Source: Lentisphaerota bacterium (GTDB lineage: Bacteria > Verrucomicrobiota > Lentisphaeria > Victivallales > GWF2-50-93). Taken from it: a stretch of DNA of 5,761 nucleotides. Below, piece after piece: positions 1 through 4,437 of the stretch (position 1 is its first letter; the number at the start of each line of letters is the position of its first letter). Under the pieces are notes generated by a model that saw only the letters and a list, made by a program, of their open reading frames with translations, did not search any database and was not told the DNA's origin. The stretch lies in the NCBI GenBank assembly GCA_025360875.1, contig JANYBI010000688.1, positions 1-5,761 on the forward strand, read 5' to 3'. Both the position numbers and the translations under genes were made by a program.

Positions 1-220
1 GTCGTTCCTGAATCCTCATTCGCTCGAAGTGTTGAAAAACTGCAAGCTCGAGCCCGGACTTGCGAAATCCGTAGCCGGTCAGAAGTTCCAGTTCGAGAGA
101 CAGGGGTATTTCTGCGCCGACATCGACTCAAAGCCCGGCGCTCCAGTCTTCAACCGTATCGTGCCTCTGAAAGATTCCTGGGCGAAGATCGAAAAAGGCC
201 AGACGCAGAAGAAAAAATAG
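1..220 (+). CDS. glnS: Glutaminyl-tRNA synthetase, C-terminal end (5' truncated by window)
   Basis: The reading frame is open from base 2 to the TAG at 218-220 and gives about 72 residues. They match the C-terminal end of the GlnRS anticodon-binding beta-barrel domain: FLNPHSLEVLKN, then FQFERQGYFCADIDSKPG, PVFNRIVPLKDSWAKIEK and a lysine-rich tail. The enzyme charges tRNA-Gln with glutamine in the cytoplasm, using ATP. The catalytic Rossmann domain lies upstream and is not seen. The FERQGYF and PVFNR...L.D.W.K segments are characteristic of GlnRS and separate it from GluRS, which lacks this barrel. The next gene begins about 175-190 bases downstream, across a repeat-rich strip, so glnS is probably the last gene of its transcript. 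No U-tract terminator is obvious after the stop. Confidence 0.93.
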   Translation, partial: SFLNPHSLEVLKNCKLEPGLAKSVAGQKFQFERQGYFCADIDSKPGAPVFNRIVPLKDSWAKIEKGQTQKKK

Positions 221-236
221 CTCTGACAGGATAACC

Positions 237-258
237 CGCCTACGTTATAACTATGGCG
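237..258. repeat. Imperfect palindrome centred on GTTATAAC
   Basis: The arms CGCC (237-240) and GGCG (255-258) flank a perfect 8-base palindrome GTTATAAC (244-251), with three unpaired bases on each side between core and arms. It lies 17 bases after the glnS stop. From memory, elements of this form (CGCC...GTT.TAAC...GGCG) recur many times in some environmental bacterial genomes, so it is called an interspersed repeat candidate. It has no poly-T tail and is not a canonical terminator. Confidence 0.45.
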
Positions 259-268
259 CGGCAGGGCT

Positions 269-284
269 GGATTTACAGGATTAA
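269..284. repeat. 9-nt near-tandem element GGATTTACA/GGATTAA
   Basis: Two imperfect copies of a 9-base unit sit head to tail: GGATTTACA (269-277) and GGATTAA (278-284). The phrase 'ggatttacaggattaa' is one I recall as a widely dispersed intergenic string in many bacterial genomes. No gene or promoter function is visible. Confidence 0.4.
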
Positions 285-289
285 GAATG

Positions 290-339
290 TAACACAGGCA
301 TCCTTCGACAAGCTCAGCACAGGTCTTGCTTGTGTGTTA
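290..339. repeat. Structured interspersed repeat with CTTCGACAAGCTCAG core
   Basis: The core CCTTCGACAAGCTCAG (302-317) matches, from memory, a very common dispersed intergenic motif in many bacterial phyla. Here it lies inside an inverted repeat. TAACACA (290-296) is complementary to TGTGTTA (333-339), and ACAAGC (308-313) to GCTTGT (328-333). The two stems share one base and would stack with a bulge of about 12 nt. This suggests a folded element rather than random spacer. Its function is unknown. Confidence 0.5.
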
Positions 340-361
340 GGAGCGCTGGCATCTTGCCGGC
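339..361 (+). repeat. REP-like element: AGGAGCG head plus hairpin (left flank)
   Basis: AGGAGCG (339-345) leads into GCTGGCA (345-351), loop TCT, TGCCGGC (355-361). This is a 7-bp stem with one G.T pair. A short conserved GGAG-like head 5' of an imperfect palindrome is the layout of REP elements mobilised by RAYT (TnpA-REP, IS200/IS605-like) transposases. A second element with the same head and a stem of equal length lies at 1885-1906, beyond the accessory genes. No T-tract follows, so it is not a standard terminator. Confidence 0.5.
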
Positions 362-374
362 AATCCCCTTGGCA

Positions 375-403
375 TTGAATCTTCTTCTTTCTCCATGTAT
401 ATT
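375..403 (+). promoter_or_regulatory. Sigma-70-type promoter of the accessory block
   Basis: The -35 candidate TTGAAT (375-380; 4 of 6 to TTGACA) and the -10 candidate TATATT (398-403; 5 of 6 to TATAAT) are separated by an optimal 17 bases. Transcription would start near 410, which is exactly the second in-frame ATG of the small protein. If correct, the mRNA is leaderless or nearly so. Confidence 0.5.
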
Positions 404-409
404 TTAACC

Positions 410-604
410 ATGAAATACACCGATGACTACAATGCCAAGTTCAAGATCTGGGCGCAGGAGAAGAAGATTCATCCATTGCCTAAGTTCGACTTTCCATTCA
501 AGATAGAATCCAAGAAGTTCAGCAGCTACGAAGAATTCAACAGGTGGAAGGACGATCTTCTGCTAAGGATAGCTGATGCCGGAGGCCTGAAATGGAAGAA
601 ATAA
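410..604 (+). CDS. Small protein of unknown function, upstream partner of nucleotidyltransferase
   Basis: This encodes 64 residues from the ATG at 410, or 69 from the ATG at 395. I prefer 410 because the only promoter-like pair nearby puts the -10 over the 395 start and the transcription start at about 410. Neither ATG has a Shine-Dalgarno site. The protein is soluble and charged, with no signal peptide or membrane segment. It starts MKYTDDYNAKFKIWAQEKK, has a proline/aromatic stretch (HPLPKFDFPFKI), then a probable amphipathic helix SSYEEFNRWKDDLLLRIADAGG and a KWKK end. I do not recognise the family. Its 3' end overlaps the nucleotidyltransferase gene by 13 bases and contains that gene's strong GGAGG site. 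The two are therefore almost certainly co-transcribed and translationally linked, as in toxin-antitoxin pairs. It lacks the R-x4-6-H motif of HEPN toxins. An antitoxin-like role is inference only. Confidence 0.65.
   Translation: MKYTDDYNAKFKIWAQEKKIHPLPKFDFPFKIESKKFSSYEEFNRWKDDLLLRIADAGGLKWKK
581..585 (+). promoter_or_regulatory. Strong Shine-Dalgarno site of the nucleotidyltransferase
   Basis: A perfect GGAGG core lies 6 bases before the ATG at 592, inside the coding sequence of the preceding small gene. It fixes the nucleotidyltransferase start. It also contrasts with the small gene and the lipoprotein gene, which have no recognisable site, so the middle gene of the block may be the best-translated one. 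Confidence 0.75.
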
Positions 605-1041
605 TCAGACTTCTTAACGATAATCAAATACGTTATCTTGTCATCGGCGGACAGGCTCTTAGGCTCCACGGAATGCCGAGATTCACCATGGACTGGGATT
701 TATTTATCCCAAGGAAAGATCAGAAAAACCTTGACCTTTTGAACAAGATTCTGGAACTGTATCTGGACATGCCGGTTGAACCTCTTGGTCCAAAGGGACA
801 GAACTTCGTACAGACCTATCAGACACAGTTCGGGGTCATTCAATTCCATCTGATCCCGCCAGGAATACCTGATTTTGATGAAGCCGAAAAAACCTCTAAG
901 GTTTTTAAGACTGAGTCCGGAATTTCTGCAAGATGCATTTCCACGAAAAACCTCCTGGATTCAAAATTGAAAACTGCCAGAGCAAAAGACGGGGACGACA
1001 TCACTTTTCTAAAGCAACTAGCAGAAAAACAGAGACAATGA
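592..1041 (+). CDS. Nucleotidyltransferase-fold protein (AbiEii/MNT-like superfamily)
   Basis: This encodes 149 residues of the DNA polymerase beta-like nucleotidyltransferase superfamily. A short N-terminal helix (EEIIRLLNDNQIRY) is followed by the strand-turn motif VIGGQALRLHG (17-27, with G19-G20) and FTMDWDLFIP (31-40), giving the D34-x-D36 metal-binding pair. A later strand, VIQFHLIPPG (82-91), occupies the place where many relatives carry a third acidic residue; here a histidine (H86) sits near that position. The C-terminal helix KNLLDSKLKTARAKDGDDITFLKQL resembles the K...R.KD..D.. signature that closes AbiEii-like and related stand-alone NTases. The length suits a complete minimal enzyme. 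The likely activity is transfer of a nucleotide to RNA or protein; the substrate cannot be read from sequence. The gene overlaps the small gene by 13 bases and shares ATGA with the lipoprotein gene. A type IV toxin-antitoxin toxin (AbiEii/MenT-like), an MNT-type antitoxin or a small-molecule-modifying enzyme all remain possible. Confidence 0.82.
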   Translation: MEEIIRLLNDNQIRYLVIGGQALRLHGMPRFTMDWDLFIPRKDQKNLDLLNKILELYLDMPVEPLGPKGQNFVQTYQTQFGVIQFHLIPPGIPDFDEAEKTSKVFKTESGISARCISTKNLLDSKLKTARAKDGDDITFLKQLAEKQRQ

Positions 1042-1871
1042 AAAAGTATTTGACCTTAATTATACTTCTACAATTATGTTTGATTACTAGTTGCAACAGT
1101 TCTTTACTTCAAGAAGGATTTAGTCAATTCCAAAAAAGGGATTATGACAATGCGATTGAATCTTTTGACAAATTAATATCCAAGGAACCGGAAAATAAAA
1201 TTGCTCATTATTACCGTGGATATTGTTATGATGACACAGGGCAAACAGACAAAGCTCTTAAAGATTATTCAAAAGCAATTGATCTAGACGCAGCTACAAA
1301 TAACTTCTACGGGCCTTATTTTAATAGAGGTATCCTGTTTTTAAAAAAAGCATTGTATGAAAAGGCTCTTTTAGATTTCAACTCTGCAATAAATATTTTA
1401 AATAAAAATGAAAAGACAGTTTCGAAAAGCAAGATGTTAAGCAGGGACAGGGAATTGGTTTACGAAGCAAGGATAGACACAAATTACAATCTGGATGCAT
1501 ACGATAAAGTAATAGAAGACTGCGAAACTATGATTAAATATTATCCAGATAGTTTTTATGCTTATAATAACTATGCATTTATTTTATCTGGCTGCCCAGT
1601 GCAAAAATATCTTAATGGCGAAAAAGCCGTATCCTTGGCAAAAACTGCCTTAGATATTATTACTAATAAAAAACTCGAAGATGAGGTTAGATCCGTGGTT
1701 CTTTCTACGTTGGCATCAGCATATGCTAGGGTTGGAGAGTATAATAAAGCCGTCAAATTTCAAGAAGAATCAATATCTCTATCCAATAAAGATATTGAAA
1801 TGCGGAAGGAAATACTAAATATTTATAAAGATAACAAACCTTGGTCATTTACCACACACACGCCCCCCTGA
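1038..1871 (+). CDS. TPR-repeat lipoprotein
   Basis: This encodes 277 residues. The ATG at 1038 is chosen because it yields a classic lipoprotein signal peptide: MKKY, a hydrophobic core LTLIILLQLCL, and lipobox I16-T17-S18-C19 with lipidation at C19 and N20 next. An in-frame ATG at 933 would bury the signal in a longer, basic N-terminus and overlap the previous gene. The mature part is mostly tetratricopeptide repeats, roughly 22-53, 56-87, 94-125, 143-171 and 222-250. A divergent unit at 174-207 (YNNYAFILSGCP...NGEKAVSLAKTAL) is typical of a bacterial TPR family whose C-terminus ends Y+..KP. TPRs scaffold protein-protein contacts, here at the outer membrane. The start shares ATGA with the nucleotidyltransferase stop and has no Shine-Dalgarno, so translation is probably coupled. 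Composition is strikingly AT-rich compared with every neighbour. The last residues (SFTTHTPP), encoded by a CA/C6 low-complexity run, look appended. Confidence 0.85.
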   Translation: MKKYLTLIILLQLCLITSCNSSLLQEGFSQFQKRDYDNAIESFDKLISKEPENKIAHYYRGYCYDDTGQTDKALKDYSKAIDLDAATNNFYGPYFNRGILFLKKALYEKALLDFNSAINILNKNEKTVSKSKMLSRDRELVYEARIDTNYNLDAYDKVIEDCETMIKYYPDSFYAYNNYAFILSGCPVQKYLNGEKAVSLAKTALDIITNKKLEDEVRSVVLSTLASAYARVGEYNKAVKFQEESISLSNKDIEMRKEILNIYKDNKPWSFTTHTPP

Positions 1872-1884
1872 ACTGATTTTCAGC

Positions 1885-1906
1885 AGGAGCGGACTGGAGA
1901 GTTCGC
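1885..1906 (+). repeat. REP-like element: AGGAGCG head plus hairpin (right flank)
   Basis: AGGAGCG (1885-1891) leads into the stem GCGGACT (1889-1895), loop GGAG, AGTTCGC (1900-1906). This is 7 bp including one G.T pair. The head is identical to that of the 339-361 element and in the same orientation, but the stem sequence differs. It starts 13 bases after the lipoprotein stop. A smaller hairpin, CTGAA/TTCAG (1868-1872/1879-1883), straddles that stop. No T-tract follows, so a repeat or mRNA-stabilising role is likelier than intrinsic termination. Confidence 0.45.
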
Positions 1907-1951
1907 ATATAATGGCATGTGCAAAAGTGAATACTTAAACTTAACTGTCCT

Positions 1952-1970
1952 ATAAAAATGAGTCGTCATT
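1952..1970 (-). terminator. Weak intrinsic terminator candidate for ackA-pta
   Basis: Read on the - strand, AATGA, loop CGAC, TCATT is followed by a short T run and lies about 33 bases after the pta stop. The stem is only 5 bp and AT-rich, so efficiency would be low. It is the only U-tailed hairpin seen downstream of pta. Confidence 0.3.
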
Positions 1971-1973
1971 ATT

Positions 1974-1994
1974 GGTCTGTGCAAGTCTGTGGCA
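1974..1994. repeat. 10-nt near-tandem element GTCTGTGcaa/GTCTGTGgca
   Basis: Two copies of GTCTGTG (1975-1981 and 1985-1991) stand exactly 10 bases apart, followed by an A-run. I recall very similar 'ctgtgtaa-ctgtggc' strings as widely dispersed intergenic repeats. It lies between the lipoprotein block and the pta stop. Confidence 0.4.
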
Positions 1995-2002
1995 AAAAAT
2001 CT

Positions 2003-3007
2003 TCAGCACTGGCATACTGTAATTGCAGCTACACCAACAATATCATCCACAGAACATCCGCGTGAGAGGTCGTTGATGGGTTTGGCGAGTCCCTGGAGGA
2101 TCGGTCCGTAGGCTGATGCGCCTGAAAGACGTTCTACCAGCTTATAAGAAATGTTGCCTGAATTCAGGTCGGGGAATATCAGGACATTCGCATCGCCTTC
2201 AATAACACCATTCCTGCATTTCCTTCTGGCCACCTCAGGAACAAGTGCGGAATCAGATTGAAGTTCTCCGTCCACTACCGCTTCAATCCCCGAGGCCTTC
2301 AATTTATCAATCGTCAAAGGAATAGCTTTCCTGATCTTTGAGATTGAATCGTCGCCCGCGCTGCCATGTGTTGAAAATGAAAGAAACGCTATTCTCGGCT
2401 TTCTCCTGCATATGAACTGGAAATGCTCAGCCGAGGAAACCGCTATTTCAACCAGCTGCTCAGCATCGGGATTAGGATTCACACCGCAGTCGGCAAAGAG
2501 AAGGACTTTTTCACCGGAAACAGTCGGCTTCCTGAGATCCATGAAAAATGATCCGCTAAGCGTTTTAACTCCTTCCTTAAGGCCTATGACAGTTATTGCG
2601 GCCCTTAAAGTCTCCGCGGTCGAAGCCAAGCTCCCCGCGACCATCCCGTCAGCAAAGCCATGTCTGACCATCATTGCACCGAAGAAAAGCCTGTTCTTGA
2701 CTATGTCGAGAGCTTTCTCATGGTTCATGTTCTTCCGTTTGCGAAATTCGCAGAATTCGGCTGCGAATCTGTCGAGCAGTTCGGACTTCAGATGGTCGAA
2801 GGCGTGGAATTTCTTGTCATCAATACCATCCGTGGCGCTGATTTTGTCGATTTCCGGTTCGGTGCCCAGCAGTATTGGAATAGCGATTTTTTCTTCCGCT
2901 ATTCTTTCAGCGGCAAGGACGACACGGGGGTCATTGCCTTCGGGAAAGACGATTCTCCTGTCCGGAGTCTTGCGGGCCTGGGCGATTATTTGCTGTAGAA
3001 AACTCAT
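2003..3007 (-). CDS. pta: Phosphate acetyltransferase (phosphotransacetylase), short form
   Basis: Pta interconverts acetyl-CoA plus phosphate and acetyl phosphate plus CoA in the cytoplasm. Its 334 residues match the short class without the N-terminal DRTGG/regulatory domains. Visible motifs in order are RIVFPEGNDPRV (18-29), GFADGMVAGS (117-126), GEKVLLFADCGVNPNPDAEQL (165-185), AFLSFSTHGSA (207-217), VDGELQSDSALVPEVA (245-260) and FPDLNSGNISYKLVERLSG (278-296). Next comes GLAKPINDLSRGCSVDDI (306-323). By alignment with the Methanosarcina thermophila enzyme, S315, R316 and D322 correspond to its catalytic Ser309, Arg310 and Asp316. All expected elements are intact. It lies 68 bases after ackA on the same strand and is surely the second gene of that operon. 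No Shine-Dalgarno is visible before the ATG; the leader instead holds a 9-nt tandem repeat. Confidence 0.97.
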   Translation of the reverse strand: MSFLQQIIAQARKTPDRRIVFPEGNDPRVVLAAERIAEEKIAIPILLGTEPEIDKISATDGIDDKKFHAFDHLKSELLDRFAAEFCEFRKRKNMNHEKALDIVKNRLFFGAMMVRHGFADGMVAGSLASTAETLRAAITVIGLKEGVKTLSGSFFMDLRKPTVSGEKVLLFADCGVNPNPDAEQLVEIAVSSAEHFQFICRRKPRIAFLSFSTHGSAGDDSISKIRKAIPLTIDKLKASGIEAVVDGELQSDSALVPEVARRKCRNGVIEGDANVLIFPDLNSGNISYKLVERLSGASAYGPILQGLAKPINDLSRGCSVDDIVGVAAITVCQC

Positions 3008-3012
3008 AGTTT

Positions 3013-3048
3013 ACAAATGACATAAATGACCAAAAGAACATCAATGAC
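3013..3048 (-). repeat. Four degenerate 9-nt tandem units in the ackA-pta spacer
   Basis: On the + strand the four consecutive 9-mers are ACAAATGAC, ATAAATGAC, CAAAAGAAC and ATCAATGAC. All end in AC and three end in AATGAC. On the mRNA this reads as GTCATT repeats ending only 5 bases before the pta start codon, in place of a ribosome-binding site. It fills about half of the 68-base spacer. Confidence 0.6.
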
Positions 3049-3075
3049 AACTCACCGTTTCTCCGATTCGACTAC

Positions 3076-4305
3076 TTACTTGCCGGCAGGATGTCCATGG
3101 TTCGGATCATGGCTCATCACCGAGAGTGTTTCCCTCGCTATCATCAGTTCCTCATTGGTAGGCATCACAATCGCCTTGCATTTGCTATTGTCCTTGGTGA
3201 TTATTCCGGGGATGCCCTTGCATGCCTCGTTCCTGTCGTCATCGAGATCGAATCCGAGGCCGTCGATCCTGTCCAGTATCTTTTTCCTGACATAGGAGCT
3301 GTATTCCCCGATTCCGCCTGTGAATACTATTGCATCAGCACCATCCAGCAGCGCTATGTAGGCACCGGCATACTTGACCGCCCTTATGATGAACATCCTG
3401 AGCGCGCGGAGAGCCTGCTGGTCGCCGTTTTCAGCGGCATTGATGATGTCGCGCATGTCGCTGCTGTTGATTCCGCCGACTCCCAGGAGACCGCTCTTCT
3501 TGTTGAGAATCTGGTCGACGTCCTTGGTGGACATCCCAAGTTCGATAAGTCTTATGACAACCGCCGGATCAATGTCGCCACAGCGCGTGCCCATCACGAG
3601 CCCTTCCAGAGGAGTCATCCCCATGGAAGTATCAATGACCACGCCTTTGTTTATGGCAGTGACGCTGCATCCGTTTCCGAGATGGAATGTGATGAGCTTG
3701 AGCTGGTTGAAAGGCACATCGAGGAATTTGGCGGTCGCACGTGCGACAAAGCTGTGGGAAGTCCCATGGAAGCCGTAGCGGCGTATGCCATATTTCGTAT
3801 AGAGTTCGTATGGTATGGCGTAGAGGTATGATTCAGGAGGCATTGACTGGTGGAATGCGGTGTCAAACACCGCAATATTCGGAATTCCCGGGAAAATCTC
3901 CTCGCATGCTTCAATTCCCGAATAGTTAGGAGGATTATGAAGTGGGGCAAGCGCGAAACAGTCCTTTATTATGCCTTTGACATGTTCCTCAATGATTACA
4001 GGCTTGGTGATCTGTTCGCCGCCGTGTACCACGCGATGGCCGATCGCCTCGACCTCCTTCAGGCTTTTGAGAACCCCTATCTCCTTGTCGACAAGCTTTT
4101 CACAAATCAGCTTGAGGGCGTCCACATGGTTTTTCACATTTGCCTTTATCTCAACTCCGATACCGTCGTTCCGCTTGTACTGGAACTTGGGCTCGGACAA
4201 GCCTATCCGCTCGATCTGTCCTTTAGCGAGCATCTGCTCGTTCTTCATGCTGTAGATGGTAAATTTGAGGGATGAGCTTCCGGCATTTACGACAAGAATT
4301 TTCAT
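3076..4305 (-). CDS. ackA: Acetate kinase
   Basis: AckA transfers phosphate between acetyl phosphate and ADP, giving acetate and ATP. With Pta it forms the substrate-level phosphorylation route of fermentation, or acetate activation in reverse. Its 409 residues are close to the family's usual 400. The ASKHA-fold motifs are complete: MKILVVNAGSSSLKF with N7, GHRVVHGG with R91, PLHNPPN with H123, VFDTAFHQ with D148, YGFHGTSH with H180, HLGNGCS (208-214), DTSMGMTPLEGLVMGTRCGD with R241, VFTGGIGEYS (327-336) and MPTNEELMIA with E385. These match the catalytic residues known for the M. thermophila enzyme. A 15-residue tail with several His, Asn and Pro (SVMSHDPNHGHPAGK) extends past the usual end. 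An AAGGAT site on the - strand lies 9 bases before the ATG (4315-4320). It is the promoter-proximal gene of an ackA-pta operon. Confidence 0.98.
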   Translation of the reverse strand: MKILVVNAGSSSLKFTIYSMKNEQMLAKGQIERIGLSEPKFQYKRNDGIGVEIKANVKNHVDALKLICEKLVDKEIGVLKSLKEVEAIGHRVVHGGEQITKPVIIEEHVKGIIKDCFALAPLHNPPNYSGIEACEEIFPGIPNIAVFDTAFHQSMPPESYLYAIPYELYTKYGIRRYGFHGTSHSFVARATAKFLDVPFNQLKLITFHLGNGCSVTAINKGVVIDTSMGMTPLEGLVMGTRCGDIDPAVVIRLIELGMSTKDVDQILNKKSGLLGVGGINSSDMRDIINAAENGDQQALRALRMFIIRAVKYAGAYIALLDGADAIVFTGGIGEYSSYVRKKILDRIDGLGFDLDDDRNEACKGIPGIITKDNSKCKAIVMPTNEELMIARETLSVMSHDPNHGHPAGK

Positions 4306-4325
4306 GCTGCCAATATCCTTATGAT

Positions 4326-4339
4326 GCTCCGGACGGAGC
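4326..4339 (-). promoter_or_regulatory. Small hairpin in the ackA leader
   Basis: GCTCC and GGAGC (4326-4330 and 4335-4339) form a G+C-rich 5-bp stem with a 4-base loop, just 5 bases upstream of the ackA ribosome-binding site on the - strand. It has no T-tract. It could protect the leader or influence initiation, or it could be chance. Confidence 0.3.
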
Positions 4340-4365
4340 GTTTGATTAAATATACGTAAGATCCT

Positions 4366-4393
4366 AATAAAGATTTAAGCTGAAAAAAGTCAA
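4366..4393 (-). promoter_or_regulatory. Candidate ackA promoter
   Basis: On the - strand TTGACT (4388-4393; 5 of 6 to consensus) is followed after 16 bases by TTTATT (4366-4371), or after 18 bases by TATTAG (4364-4369); each -10 matches 4 of 6. The leader would be about 55-60 bases. The 132-base spacer is shared with the divergent rluA-type gene. For that gene only weak + strand boxes are seen (TTGATT 4342-4347, TAATAA 4365-4370, 17 bases apart), and these would overlap the ackA -10. Confidence 0.4.
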
Positions 4394-4437
4394 GAGAGCT
4401 CACTTAAATTTGCGGAAAATGAGGTTACTGTACGTAT

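Noticed and set aside
410..604. HEPN/MNT toxin-antitoxin assignment for the small gene and NTase
   Set aside because: The small protein lacks the R-x4-6-H HEPN motif and the usual 110-140 residue helical length, so this specific system is not supported.
933..1037. Upstream in-frame start for the TPR protein
   Set aside because: It would overlap the NTase by 109 bases and hide the clear signal peptide and lipobox that begin at 1038.
1908..1913. Perfect TATAAT on the + strand
   Set aside because: There is no -35-like hexamer at 16-18 bases upstream and no + strand gene downstream.
2412..3020. 202-codon open frame on the + strand opposite pta
   Set aside because: It is antisense to an intact pta. 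Its Ser/Ala/Leu-rich translation is typical of a shadow frame.
3091..3831. 246-codon open frame on the + strand opposite ackA
   Set aside because: It is an antisense shadow of the unmistakable acetate kinase gene. Its translation has no recognisable motif and no start signals.
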